64,000 nucleotides of DNA from VGKP01 sp964647695 (lineage in GTDB: Archaea; Nanobdellota; Nanobdellia; Pacearchaeales; GW2011-AR1). The position numbers and the translations under genes are program-made. The notes beneath the pieces were generated by a model. That model did not search any database. It was not told the DNA's origin and worked only from the letters and a program-made list of their open reading frames with translations. Shown here one piece after another: positions 23,118-32,347 of the stretch. The stretch's first letter is position 1. Every line of letters begins with the position of its first letter. The DNA is taken from contig CAZYIS010000001.1 of the NCBI GenBank assembly GCA_964647695.1, positions 62,001-126,000 of the forward strand. The letters are read 5' to 3'.

Positions 23118-24376
23118 TTAACCGTAAATTCAACCATATCCATTTCTTTTATCTTTTTAGCGTATTTTTTATCCCATTGCTCTAAAAATCGTTTAGCCGA
23201 ATAATTAATCTTAATTTTACTGTGAATTGCTTTATTTTTAATAAATGTATTTTTATTAGCTTTCCTAAAAGCCGTAACTGCCTTTTTCATCTCCATTGGA
23301 GGTCCAATTTTTATCATTTCTCCCCTAGATTTAACAATAAGATAAAAATTAGCACTTTGCTTATCATCATATAAGAATTCCTTTCTAATGATTAAAAATT
23401 GTTTTTCTATATCTTTAATAACAAAGCTATAAAACTTTTTTAGTTTGGTTCCAGCTATATCTCCTGCCTGCTTATTAGTAACTATTTTAACATTAACAAA
23501 TTCTGCCTTTTTTCTATTAGCTTCTTCAATAATCTCCTCCACATCTATATTTTTTTCTTCAAAAAAGTCAACGCTAGGTTTACTTAAAAATTGTCTTGCT
23601 TTGTTTTGGAACTTTTGAAAAGTCTCATTGTTCAATGCGGCTAAAACGTTTCTATCTTTCCAGGTAGGATCAATCAAAACGATAGGATTATTGAGCTTAC
23701 TTTCATTTAGATTTATTATTATTTCATCTTCATTTTTATATCTTTTAGCCGGATCAAGTATTATTCTTCCTTTAACCTTTACCAATTCCTTCAGCATCTT
23801 ATCAAAACTCTTATAATATATCAATAAACATTCAAGAGCATAGCCTGAAAAACCTTTAATATAACTTTCAGCTCCATAAACTCCCTGGGCTTTACAGAAT
23901 GTCTTGGCCATAGCTATTTGTTCAGCAATTTTTTTGTTTATATTTTTTTTAACATAGTTCACATGGAAATAGCTCAGATCAGTTACATTTCTTGCTTCTT
24001 TTGTCGTATTTATTTTAGTTACAGGTATTATTTCAAAGACAATATTCCCTCTTCGTATCTTAAAATAATCTCTACTACCATGCAATCTTTCATAACCTTC
24101 TTTCAAATTTTTAGCAACTGATTTAACAACTTTTTCAAGTTCTTCCGATAGATTTTCATATTTCCAATCAAATCTAATAAATACATCTATATCATACTCC
24201 TTCTTTCTAACCAGCGTTCCTTTAGCATAGCTTCCACCTATAAATATTTCAGCATTAATTTTTTGATTTTTTATTGCCCTTTCCAGTTCACTTTTAACAA
24301 TTTTTAATTCAGATTTAATTATACTGACTTCTTTTTTATCTGGTAAAACTAGCATATTTTTGAGTATCTCTTTCAT
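23114..24376 (-). CDS. cca: tRNA CCA-adding enzyme (class I)
   Basis: The 420-aa product has the archaeal class I nucleotidyltransferase head: GGSYAKGTLVRKKEYDID with G47-G48-S49 and the metal-binding Asp62 and Asp64. A helical body with GAESYIKGFSGYALECLL and a C-terminal domain follow. It adds or repairs the 3' CCA of tRNAs, which the tRNA-Thr here does not encode. A reverse-strand TTTAAATA box (24405-24398) lies 29 nt upstream. Confidence 0.95.
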   Translation of the reverse strand: MKEILKNMLVLPDKKEVSIIKSELKIVKSELERAIKNQKINAEIFIGGSYAKGTLVRKKEYDIDVFIRFDWKYENLSEELEKVVKSVAKNLKEGYERLHGSRDYFKIRRGNIVFEIIPVTKINTTKEARNVTDLSYFHVNYVKKNINKKIAEQIAMAKTFCKAQGVYGAESYIKGFSGYALECLLIYYKSFDKMLKELVKVKGRIILDPAKRYKNEDEIIINLNESKLNNPIVLIDPTWKDRNVLAALNNETFQKFQNKARQFLSKPSVDFFEEKNIDVEEIIEEANRKKAEFVNVKIVTNKQAGDIAGTKLKKFYSFVIKDIEKQFLIIRKEFLYDDKQSANFYLIVKSRGEMIKIGPPMEMKKAVTAFRKANKNTFIKNKAIHSKIKINYSAKRFLEQWDKKYAKKIKEMDMVEFTVN

Positions 24377-24397
24377 ACTAAGAATAAGTAATTTGGA

Positions 24398-24405
24398 TAT
24401 TTAAA
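24398..24405 (-). promoter_or_regulatory. TATA box of cca
   Basis: TTTAAATA on the reverse strand, 29 nt before start 24376. Confidence 0.55.
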
Positions 24406-24410
24406 CTAAT

Positions 24411-24812
24411 TTATTTGTTCTGTTCTTTATCTTTCTGTTGTTTTCCAACCTTGCTAAGATCAACTATATACTTTCCATTCTCCAATTGGTATACTCTAGG
24501 TTTATCCATGGCAAATAATTTTGGCAAATCCAATAGATATTTACCTGGTTTCAATATTTTTATGCTTTCAAAATCAAGGAAAACCGGCACTTCTTCATCT
24601 TCAACACCAGTAATATCCCTCACATCTTGTTCTATTTGCTGTTTTTCCTGATCTGTGAGCTTTGGTTCAAGTGCACCCTGTTCAGTTAGCTGCTTTAGCT
24701 TCTCTTCTTTAATAAAAAAGAAAAATTTACTCTTACATTTACTACATCCAACCAGAATTTCATTGGATCCGTCTTTGAATATTTCTGAGCAGTGAACACA
24801 TTTATAGGGCAT
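24411..24812 (-). CDS. zinc-ribbon protein, DUF2072-like
   Basis: The 133-aa product begins with a zinc ribbon (CVHCSEIF, then GCSKCKSKFFFFI) and continues with an acidic linker and a repeat-like half (ILKPGKYLLDLPKLF, then QLENGKYIVDLSKV). This matches the archaeal DUF2072/COG3364 family. In many euryarchaea it sits beside DUF2073 and an Era-like GTPase. Here that order is kept but a secreted protein gene is inserted between. Function unknown, perhaps translation-linked. Confidence 0.75.
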   Translation of the reverse strand: MPYKCVHCSEIFKDGSNEILVGCSKCKSKFFFFIKEEKLKQLTEQGALEPKLTDQEKQQIEQDVRDITGVEDEEVPVFLDFESIKILKPGKYLLDLPKLFAMDKPRVYQLENGKYIVDLSKVGKQQKDKEQNK

Positions 24813-24857
24813 ATTAAAGAAAAATAAACTAGGTTAATAAAGTTTTATGTGATTTTA

Positions 24858-25628
24858 TTAATAGCCTAGGCTAAAACTATAGGTTCCTTCGCTTCCCTGT
24901 GGATCCATAATATCTATTTTAGCAGTGTAACCATTTGCATTACTTGGTTGTTGAACAATGCTGACTGTTCCTCTTCCGACAACATTATATAATTTAAGTG
25001 TTTTTCCATCCGTAGGTATTCCTGCTCCGAAACTATATAGTCCATTCAAATTCCCATGGCCATTCTCAATTACTTCAGTATATTTATTACCCTGCAAAGC
25101 CATTAATAATTCAGAGTCCACATTTCCAGAAAATGAGAATAAATTATTACTAACGCCATCTAAATTATTAACTAATATCTTTGCTCTTCTGCAGGTCACA
25201 TTATATTTCCCGTATAGCAATAATGAAGAGGGTCTAACATCATAGCAATTAAGATTTGATGCAGGAGAACAAGTATACTCTGCATCAATATTACTATCAC
25301 AAGTATCATCAGTTGCAGGATATGAACCTTTTCCGCTGGAAATAGGTACATAACTGTCTTCACCAATATTATAATATTGTTCAGCATAACCATTGGGCAA
25401 GAAATTTCCTGAATTTTGAGTCAAAAGAGAATTATTGTCTATTGCCTGTTGCAAAGTCATAACATTTCCAGAAACATTAACCATGACCTCATCGGAACTA
25501 TGACCCATAACTGCAGGATTAGGATTAGGAGAATTATAGGCAAATGCAAATATTGCACCCACCATAGCAAATAAACCTATAAACAAAACCAGGAGCTTTG
25601 TTTTTGTAATATTAACCTCTACTTTCAT
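24858..25628 (-). CDS. secreted protein with PAVMGHS motif
   Basis: The 256-aa product has an N-terminal signal helix (about 9-30) and then NPNPAVMGHSSDEV, a motif common in DPANN and CPR exported proteins. The rest is beta-rich with many Asn, Tyr and Cys. The first 55 residues closely match the product at 43241-43714, while the rest is unrelated. It has its own TTTAAATA box (25657-25650) and splits the DUF2072/DUF2073/GTPase cluster. Confidence 0.6.
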   Translation of the reverse strand: MKVEVNITKTKLLVLFIGLFAMVGAIFAFAYNSPNPNPAVMGHSSDEVMVNVSGNVMTLQQAIDNNSLLTQNSGNFLPNGYAEQYYNIGEDSYVPISSGKGSYPATDDTCDSNIDAEYTCSPASNLNCYDVRPSSLLLYGKYNVTCRRAKILVNNLDGVSNNLFSFSGNVDSELLMALQGNKYTEVIENGHGNLNGLYSFGAGIPTDGKTLKLYNVVGRGTVSIVQQPSNANGYTAKIDIMDPQGSEGTYSFSLGY

Positions 25629-25649
25629 AATATATCTAGAATTAATTAG

Positions 25650-25657
25650 TATTTAAA
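25650..25657 (-). promoter_or_regulatory. TATA box
   Basis: TTTAAATA on the reverse strand, 29 nt before start 25628. Confidence 0.55.
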
Positions 25658-25658
25658 T

Positions 25659-26048
25659 TTAATTTAACAACAATTCAATTTTTTTTGGGTCTCTCTTTAT
25701 TTCCTTAACCACCGAAGAAGGGCCTATAACCGTAAGTGCAGAGCTATCTCCAACTAAATTCTTTGCCAAATTATATTTCATTTTATCTATAAATCCTTTT
25801 TCTTTCATGCTAGGAGCAATAACTGCCAGTTCAATTCCCTTAAATCCTTTAATATGATCGACCATAGCCATGGTATCTTCAATTAATCTTGCTTCCTCTT
25901 CTGCTCTTAATCTTCCATGGATAATCACAATTTTATTACTAAGTACCAGATCTAAAATCTTTTTTACCCTTTCGCTTATTCCCATCTTTTCCACTTCTGC
26001 GAAGGGTATTACCTGCATACTCAATCCATTTATTTTTTTATTTTTCAT
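25659..26048 (-). CDS. DUF2073 protein
   Basis: The 129-aa product matches the archaeal DUF2073/COG3365 family, with a MQVIPFAEVEKM start, HGRLRAEEEARLIEDTMAMV and GIELAVIAPS. It follows the GTPase gene by 8 bp, the usual archaeal pairing, so it probably works with that GTPase. No enzymatic motif is evident. Confidence 0.78.
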   Translation of the reverse strand: MKNKKINGLSMQVIPFAEVEKMGISERVKKILDLVLSNKIVIIHGRLRAEEEARLIEDTMAMVDHIKGFKGIELAVIAPSMKEKGFIDKMKYNLAKNLVGDSSALTVIGPSSVVKEIKRDPKKIELLLN

Positions 26049-26056
26049 CTTCTTTT

Positions 26057-26695
26057 TTATGCTTTTTTTGCCAATTTAAATAACGATTCATAAAACTCAT
26101 CCATATTTAATCCATCCTTTGCCGATATTCCCACCACATCATATTCTGGAAATGCTGCTTCAACTTTTTTAAGATCTGCTTTTTTAAGATCAATTTTATT
26201 TGCTACAATCAACACAGGGATTTTTCTAGCAGCCACATTACCTATAATCGTAATATTTACCTGGGAATAAGGATTTTCAGCGGAATCAAGAACCACCACT
26301 ATGGCATCCATATCATCTAACCATTGAATACTTTCGATTATTCCCTGAGTAGCTTCCTTTGCTCTTTTTTTAGCATCTCCTTTCTTTATTCCAAATTCTA
26401 TAAACTCCTCATAATCAATTTTAGTTGCAATACCTGGAGTATCCACAAGTTTGAAGGTAAGTGTTTTGCCCTTATGCTTTATTTCTACCTTCTCTTTGAA
26501 TTGCACATGTCTAGTTTCGTGAGGCACCTTACTAGCCATACCTATTTCTTCTCCAGTCCAGTCTTTACATATCCTATTGGCCAAACTAGTTTTACCTGAA
26601 TTTGGAGGTCCATAGAATCCAATCTTAATATTCTCTTTTTTTCTAAAGAGCATCTTAAGCATTCTCTTTGAAAAGTTTTTTAATATCTTTAACAT
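26057..26695 (-). CDS. archaeal Era-like GTPase
   Basis: The 212-aa product has G1 GPPNSGKTS (29-37), G3 DTPG in LVDTPGIAT, G4 NKID in VANKIDLKKA, and a G5-like SAKDG near the C-terminus. This is the small archaeal GTPase that neighbours DUF2073 and DUF2072 genes. The job of the three-gene set is unknown, though a ribosome-assembly or membrane-linked role has been considered likely. It starts 10 bp after the 911-aa surface protein gene. Confidence 0.85.
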   Translation of the reverse strand: MLKILKNFSKRMLKMLFRKKENIKIGFYGPPNSGKTSLANRICKDWTGEEIGMASKVPHETRHVQFKEKVEIKHKGKTLTFKLVDTPGIATKIDYEEFIEFGIKKGDAKKRAKEATQGIIESIQWLDDMDAIVVVLDSAENPYSQVNITIIGNVAARKIPVLIVANKIDLKKADLKKVEAAFPEYDVVGISAKDGLNMDEFYESLFKLAKKA

Positions 26696-26704
26696 ATTTT
26701 TAAT

Positions 26705-29440
26705 TTAATAATTTGTTTTAATAAACCTTCCGTCTCCTGAATTTTGCTGCTTTCTCTTGTCAATTTCTCTTACCACTTTTCTATTTTCTATAAATTTGAA
26801 AACTGGTATTTCCCACATTCCAGTTCTTTTTCCATCTATTTTTCTAAATGCATAGCTCAATTGTTCATTGGACCAATTATATTTTATCAATTGGGACATT
26901 ATTTGATTATCGCTATTTCTTCCAACTCTAGCATTGAATATGAAATTTATTATATTATACAAATCATCTTTATTTTTGAAAAGGTGGGCTTCATATCTAA
27001 ACTTATACCATTCCTGCAGAGCCAGATAAACCACCAGGAATATAACTATCAATAAAATATAGAACCATTTAGCAGTACTGGGCCTATTTCCTCCTTCTGG
27101 AGTTGGAGGCAATGCATCCACCACTACTCCTAGTTCTTTCATGTCTGGAGTAACATACATTCCCAAGTCAGCTACACTTATTTTTTCAGGAATTAAGAAT
27201 TCTATGCTTTTGTCACCATTAATCGGAATAGCCATATATCCACTCGATTGATCAAAAGAACCATTTTGTTTATAATCCTCTTTGAATATTATCTGATTCA
27301 TAGGATAATATATAATAAGATTAGCTGGGGTGCTAACTTTTCCTTTAGCATCTATTTTTATCTGAGTAAATGAAGGAATAAATCCTGTATCGGTTTGTTT
27401 AGATATTTGTTTATAGTTAACCATCACATTATAATTATCCGTATCCCATTTTATTATCTTTAATCTGATATTATCTTTCTGAACGTTTGTAACCGCAGAA
27501 TAATCTCCTTCTGAAAGGGTTAAAGCAGGAGCTACATTTATTCCTTGAAAACCTACATCTATAGGTAAGCTACCACTTGCATCAGTAGCTATTCCATAGG
27601 GGACGTTCAAAGCGATAAGTTGATTCAGTAAAATTATTTTATCCGCATCTGTAGAATTACCAAATTGAACATTAAGATTATTAAGTGTATTATTAATATT
27701 AGTCATATTTAATTTATTCAATATGGCATTTCCTACCCAGGAATCATAGCTGCTCAAAACATTACTCATATTATTTAGGCCAGAGGTATATCTATTAATT
27801 AAAATATTAAATGCCGTGGTCGGATTGCCAGCTATTATACTTATTATTTTTCTAGCCATTTTTCCATCCTGCCTTGTTACTTCTAATTCTAGATTAAACG
27901 TTCCATCCTTCATATATTTATGATTAGTATTTTTAGTTTGAGTTGTTACATCCGGAGCACCATCTCCAAACTTCCAAACCACCGAACTAACATTTTGATC
28001 CATGCTCAGAGTAAATGTAGTATCAATTCCCACCAAAACTGCTTTAGGATTAACATCAAATGAAAAACTAGGTGTTACATTTATAGGAATATCTGAAACC
28101 AATGAACTAGAATCAATATAAAAACTTAATTTCTTCTGTGAAGTATTCAAGGGCAAACTAAAATTAGCTTTTGCAATATCATAGTTAAGATACCCTGAAC
28201 TCAAACTAGAGTTCACTGAATTTATGGAGTATAAACCGTAATTTATTTTAGAGACTGTACGTCCTTCTTCCGTATATCCTAAAGCTCCAGAAAAGGTCAA
28301 ATTTTGATCTATGCTAGAGGTTACAAGTATTGGAATTACGCAACCATTGGTACAGTTTGTCCCATAGGTATTAGTTATATAATTCGTAGAATCCATCGCC
28401 AGAGTATTCTCATTTAATATGGAGTAGGTATTATCATTTACAAAAAACTGCGAATTATTGAATTTTTTAGCCGTAGCAAATATACTAAATGTATCTCCGG
28501 TCGGATAATCTGGACCAAAGTCGGTTCCATAGCCCCCACATTTTATGCTGCTTTGACCATATACTTTAATTTTATAGGGATTATCATTACTTCCAGAAAT
28601 ACAAACATAATACTCTCCTGCCCTTGCTCCTGGATTTTGCACTAAACAACTTACCGTCTGCCATGAATAATTAATCTGCGGCAATGTACAACTAGGAGCA
28701 TTGGCAATGTATCCATCATCAGCATAATATAGCTGCATAATTGCTTGAGTATTATATCCCTGAAAACTGATATTGGTTAAATTTGCCCCCAACAAAAATG
28801 CTGCTGAAGAAGGTAATGTAATCTTTTGGCATACTGGGCCGCCATTGGTTGTGCTAGGTAAGGCCAATTCTTCAGTAGGTATGGTTTGCTTATTCAAACA
28901 GCCATAGTTATCCGTGGTGCTGGACTCATTAGTATATCCATAGGTTTGAACATTACTTACATTCCATCCGACAAAATCAATCTTTGCACCTGGAAATTCG
29001 GACTGTCCGATATTACTCGTTGCTGATAAGTTTATAGAAGTAATGGCTACATTTGTTTTTCCAGAGACTATGTTAAATCCAATTAATTTTTTCTCATTGG
29101 CTGCTAAATGAATCGTGTTTAAGGCTCCGGCCGATGTAGTATACTGGGAAGTACAATTTTTAATTGTGCAATTGTATTCTATCCCTTCCTGAAAACCATT
29201 CAGTTTAATAAAATCCAATAACTTTATGCTATTATTAAAATTATCTCTCAAAATCGCATTAGTATTTTGATTTGTCAGACTAAAATTAATATTACCTCTT
29301 AAAGATTCCCCGCCATTATAATAATTTTCAATACTATTATTTCCATAGGCGAACGTTACACTGCTAGCATTAACCTGAAAAATTGCAAAAGCCAGAACTA
29401 CTAAAGTTAAAACTAAAAAACCTGCATGCTCTTTTTTCAT
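26705..29440 (-). CDS. large membrane-anchored surface protein with PKD domain
   Basis: The 911-aa product has a signal helix (about 7-24), a long sequon-rich extracellular region with cysteines, a PKD domain near 450-540 (VVWKFGDGAPDV then HKYMKDGTFNLELEV), a further beta-rich region, a membrane helix near 800-820, and a cytoplasmic helical tail of about 90 residues. It probably mediates adhesion or senses contact. It has its own TTTTTAAA box at 29469-29462. Confidence 0.75.
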   Translation of the reverse strand: MKKEHAGFLVLTLVVLAFAIFQVNASSVTFAYGNNSIENYYNGGESLRGNINFSLTNQNTNAILRDNFNNSIKLLDFIKLNGFQEGIEYNCTIKNCTSQYTTSAGALNTIHLAANEKKLIGFNIVSGKTNVAITSINLSATSNIGQSEFPGAKIDFVGWNVSNVQTYGYTNESSTTDNYGCLNKQTIPTEELALPSTTNGGPVCQKITLPSSAAFLLGANLTNISFQGYNTQAIMQLYYADDGYIANAPSCTLPQINYSWQTVSCLVQNPGARAGEYYVCISGSNDNPYKIKVYGQSSIKCGGYGTDFGPDYPTGDTFSIFATAKKFNNSQFFVNDNTYSILNENTLAMDSTNYITNTYGTNCTNGCVIPILVTSSIDQNLTFSGALGYTEEGRTVSKINYGLYSINSVNSSLSSGYLNYDIAKANFSLPLNTSQKKLSFYIDSSSLVSDIPINVTPSFSFDVNPKAVLVGIDTTFTLSMDQNVSSVVWKFGDGAPDVTTQTKNTNHKYMKDGTFNLELEVTRQDGKMARKIISIIAGNPTTAFNILINRYTSGLNNMSNVLSSYDSWVGNAILNKLNMTNINNTLNNLNVQFGNSTDADKIILLNQLIALNVPYGIATDASGSLPIDVGFQGINVAPALTLSEGDYSAVTNVQKDNIRLKIIKWDTDNYNVMVNYKQISKQTDTGFIPSFTQIKIDAKGKVSTPANLIIYYPMNQIIFKEDYKQNGSFDQSSGYMAIPINGDKSIEFLIPEKISVADLGMYVTPDMKELGVVVDALPPTPEGGNRPSTAKWFYILLIVIFLVVYLALQEWYKFRYEAHLFKNKDDLYNIINFIFNARVGRNSDNQIMSQLIKYNWSNEQLSYAFRKIDGKRTGMWEIPVFKFIENRKVVREIDKRKQQNSGDGRFIKTNY

Positions 29441-29461
29441 ATATTATACAACAATACTTTG

Positions 29462-29469
29462 TTTAAAAA
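29462..29469 (-). promoter_or_regulatory. TATA-like box
   Basis: TTTTTAAA on the reverse strand, 29 nt before start 29440. Confidence 0.5.
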
Positions 29470-29480
29470 TATAACTACCC

Positions 29481-29906
29481 CTAGGCTATTTCCCAATAAA
29501 ACACCCTTATTCTTTTGGCCCTATCCAAGTTATCCAGAGTTAGGTTAGTGGATATTATTCTTTCTGAAGAATATATATTGCTTTTTTTATCAAAATTATT
29601 TAGGCTCGGATCACAACTTTGATTTATACTACACAATTTTAGGGTATAATTTAATTTGCTAGAGTCTAGATTATTATTCAGCACTAGATTCAAATCATTT
29701 ATTACATTAGTATCATTATTCAAAATTTCATTTCTCAAAGAATCATTGTTAGCTATATAGTTAAGCAGGGTTGAAATTTGATCGCTTGGATCTTTGACAC
29801 TTTCTACTTTTTGACTAGAATATAATATCAAAAAAGCAGACAATATTATTAAAACTGCTAATGTAGCCTCTATTATTCTTAGCCATGCTTTTTTATTTTT
29901 TACCAT
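29481..29906 (-). CDS. pilin-like protein
   Basis: The 141-aa product begins MVKNKKAWLRIIEATLAVLIILSAFLI, a basic leader and hydrophobic helix. The Glu near the start of the helix is typical of pilins. The exported part is rich in Asn, Asp and Ser. It overlaps the upstream 240-aa pilin-like gene by 7 bp, so they are co-translated and perhaps co-assembled. Confidence 0.6.
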   Translation of the reverse strand: MVKNKKAWLRIIEATLAVLIILSAFLILYSSQKVESVKDPSDQISTLLNYIANNDSLRNEILNNDTNVINDLNLVLNNNLDSSKLNYTLKLCSINQSCDPSLNNFDKKSNIYSSERIISTNLTLDNLDRAKRIRVFYWEIA

Positions 29907-30622
29907 GTTATTATTTTTAGATTAACTGGAACAATATTCCCCATACTATTATTAATCAAATTTAATTTATAATCTCTAGTATAAATTTCTAAACCGTTAG
30001 CCGTAGTGCTCTGGGCAGTTATTGAATAAGAATTGTTTATATGTAATATAAAACCAAAGTTTTGTCCGCGAGGAATATTAAAGTAGGATTCAATGGCACT
30101 ATAATTATGATCATATGCTTTTTTTAATTCATTAGCTTTACTTTCAGATATAAGTTCTCTTTCATCATTAGAAGTTATATTGTATCTACTCTCCCCATTA
30201 GCAGTACATCCACCAATTACTAAATTTTCATTAACATATGGGCTCAAATAGATTCTTGTAAAATTACTAATCTTATCTATTCCATTTTTAGACTTTAAAC
30301 AGATGGTTCCCGTAGAGTTATCAACAATGGTGGCATTTATTTCTTTTCCAAGATAGTCTTTAACCTGAACTCCATAGCCAGTTATATCTTTATCCAATTT
30401 TATGGTAAAATTTGTTCCCATATTATTGTCCAACTGAACACCATAGATCAATAAATTACTACTCAGGTTATCTTTAATCTCCGAGTATAGGTTATCTAGA
30501 TTAGCGGAAGCATTGCTCTTTTCCTTTGGAAAATTAAAGAAGTACAATATGGCTATAATTGAGCTAATAAATAGAACAAACGCTAGAATTGCTTCAATGT
30601 GACTTAAACCCTTTTTCTGCAT
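29900..30622 (-). CDS. type IV pilin-like protein
   Basis: The 240-aa product has the leader MQKKGLSHIEAILAFVLFIS: KKG before a hydrophobic helix with Glu at about position 5 of the mature form. That is a good prepilin peptidase site. The mature domain carries sequons and Cys residues. It shares one palindromic TATA box with the divergent rRNA methyltransferase gene. Confidence 0.68.
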   Translation of the reverse strand: MQKKGLSHIEAILAFVLFISSIIAILYFFNFPKEKSNASANLDNLYSEIKDNLSSNLLIYGVQLDNNMGTNFTIKLDKDITGYGVQVKDYLGKEINATIVDNSTGTICLKSKNGIDKISNFTRIYLSPYVNENLVIGGCTANGESRYNITSNDERELISESKANELKKAYDHNYSAIESYFNIPRGQNFGFILHINNSYSITAQSTTANGLEIYTRDYKLNLINNSMGNIVPVNLKIITW

Positions 30623-30643
30623 TAGCTTTATTATGAAAAGCTC

Positions 30644-30651
30644 TTTATATA
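30644..30651. promoter_or_regulatory. TATA box shared by two divergent genes
   Basis: TTTATATA forward and TATATAAA reverse. It is exactly 29 nt before the pilin start at 30622 and 27 nt before the methyltransferase start at 30671, so one box may drive both. Confidence 0.6.
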
Positions 30652-30670
30652 CATTTTTCTTAACAAAATC

Positions 30671-31453
30671 ATGGATTTAACAGAAGATTCACTAATTAAT
30701 GAGATAAAGGACAAGAAAGAGCTAAATGGCATTTCTTCAAAGCTAGTGAAAGATATATTAATTGAAAAATTAAAAAAGAATGGTAAAAGTTTATCTGATT
30801 TTATTAATTTTTCCAAATATGATAAAAAACTAATAACCAAAGAGGTACGGGCTGAACTAAGACTCCTTCATGGGCGATTCAATAATCAAGTAACCAAAAG
30901 AACAAAAAAAGAAACCTTGTCCATAGAAGAACTATTGGAGACCCACAACTCCACAAAAGAGAGATTAGCAGATTACCCTATAATTAAAGATCTAATATTA
31001 AAATTAAATCCTAAATCTATACTTGATCTAGGTTGCGGACTAAATCCTCTAGCTCTATTGGATACTATAAAAAATATGGAATACTATGCATCCGATATAA
31101 ATGAAAATGATCTAGAATTGATAAATAAGTATTTTAGACTAAATAATATAAAAGGAAAAGCATTCGTCTACGATCTTAGAACCATTGGTTCTGAAAAGTT
31201 GCCCTGTGCCGATCTATGCATAATATTTAAGGTTCTGGACATAATTGAAAAGAAAGGTCACCGATTGGCAGAAAAAATACTTTCCTCCGTTGACTCAAAG
31301 CAATTTTTGGTCAGTTTTGCCACAAGAAAGTTATCCAATAAACCTATGAATAGACCCAAACGGGGATGGTTCGAATACCTGCTGAAAAGATTAAACTACT
31401 CTTTTGAAATTTTAGAACTGGGTAATGAAGTAATTTATATAATTAAAAAGTAA
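30671..31453 (+). CDS. ArmA/FmrO-like 16S rRNA (m7G1405-type) methyltransferase
   Basis: The 260-aa product aligns by eye along its length with the aminoglycoside-resistance methyltransferases (ArmA, RmtB, FmrO family). Shared parts, from memory of ArmA: LSIEELLETHNSTKERL (83-99), the SAM site SILDLGCGLNPLALL (116-130), an ASDIN acidic loop, IIFKVLDIIEKK and a terminal ELGNEVIYI. These enzymes methylate G1405 (E. coli numbering) of 16S rRNA and block 4,6-disubstituted aminoglycosides. In an archaeon it is more likely a housekeeping rRNA modifier. The exact target is not proven. Confidence 0.8.
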   Translation: MDLTEDSLINEIKDKKELNGISSKLVKDILIEKLKKNGKSLSDFINFSKYDKKLITKEVRAELRLLHGRFNNQVTKRTKKETLSIEELLETHNSTKERLADYPIIKDLILKLNPKSILDLGCGLNPLALLDTIKNMEYYASDINENDLELINKYFRLNNIKGKAFVYDLRTIGSEKLPCADLCIIFKVLDIIEKKGHRLAEKILSSVDSKQFLVSFATRKLSNKPMNRPKRGWFEYLLKRLNYSFEILELGNEVIYIIKK

Positions 31454-31454
31454 A

Positions 31455-32345
31455 CTAGGCTCCGCCAGAACTAAACAATACGTTGGCTCCAGTAGATGTT
31501 AAAAGAGCAGTAACTGCCAGTATGAATGAGTGTTTTACTCCTGATTTAATAGTCCCTTCCGTAACTTTACCTATGACCAATCCGGCAAATAATCCCTGGG
31601 CCACCAAAAGATAGAACAATGGACTCGATAGATCATCAATTTTAGTATTAGATCTAGCATTCGAGGTAGAATTAAAATTCCCATTACCTGCTGTAGCAAA
31701 ATCCGTATTGCCCACTGATCCAAAAGCGTTTATATTAGCTGTAAGTGGAAGTATTTTGAATTCGATAACCAACATAATTCCTATAAATATAAAAAATATA
31801 ATATATCCCTGAGCCACAATACTGTAAATTGCTGCCTTTCTTTCTTTCTTTAATTTTTCAATTTCAGCTATAGCTTTGGCGCTGGATTCAAGAATATAAT
31901 CTATTTCTCCTCCTGCTTTTTCAGCTTCACTTATCAATGTAACTGCTCTAGTTATTACTTCATTATCCACATCTCTTGCAAAATTCTGCAGAGCCATGCT
32001 CAATGGAATACCTACTGAAATTTGATTAGATAATTTAATAATATTTGGGCTCAGAACACCATAATTCTTACTTCTCATATTAACTATGCTTTTACTAATA
32101 GGTGTTCCTGCAGCAACGCTTTCTGCTAGATTTCTAGAAAATTCTAGGAACATGTCTGCTATTTCCTGATTATTTTTATTATTCAAATTGACATTTATAA
32201 CAAAAGGTAAGGTTGCAACCGTAAGTGCAAGACCCATTAGAAATAAGAACATATTTGTTTGCCCAGGTCCAATAAAATATATTAAATCTAATATCATTAT
32301 TACTGCTGCAATAGAGAAACCCATAATATTTATTTTTTTCATCAT
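31455..32345 (-). CDS. type II/IV pilus platform protein (TadC/GspF-like), second
   Basis: The 296-aa product has membrane helices near 8-22, 30-50, 180-205 and toward the C-terminus, with a cytoplasmic F-domain (EFSRNLAESVAAGTPI, then SEAEKAGGEIDYILES). It is the polytopic membrane platform of the archaeal pilus. It follows the first platform gene by 2 bp. Paired platform subunits are usual in archaeal type IV pili. Confidence 0.82.
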   Translation of the reverse strand: MMKKINIMGFSIAAVIMILDLIYFIGPGQTNMFLFLMGLALTVATLPFVINVNLNNKNNQEIADMFLEFSRNLAESVAAGTPISKSIVNMRSKNYGVLSPNIIKLSNQISVGIPLSMALQNFARDVDNEVITRAVTLISEAEKAGGEIDYILESSAKAIAEIEKLKKERKAAIYSIVAQGYIIFFIFIGIMLVIEFKILPLTANINAFGSVGNTDFATAGNGNFNSTSNARSNTKIDDLSSPLFYLLVAQGLFAGLVIGKVTEGTIKSGVKHSFILAVTALLTSTGANVLFSSGGA

Positions 32346-32347
32346 TT

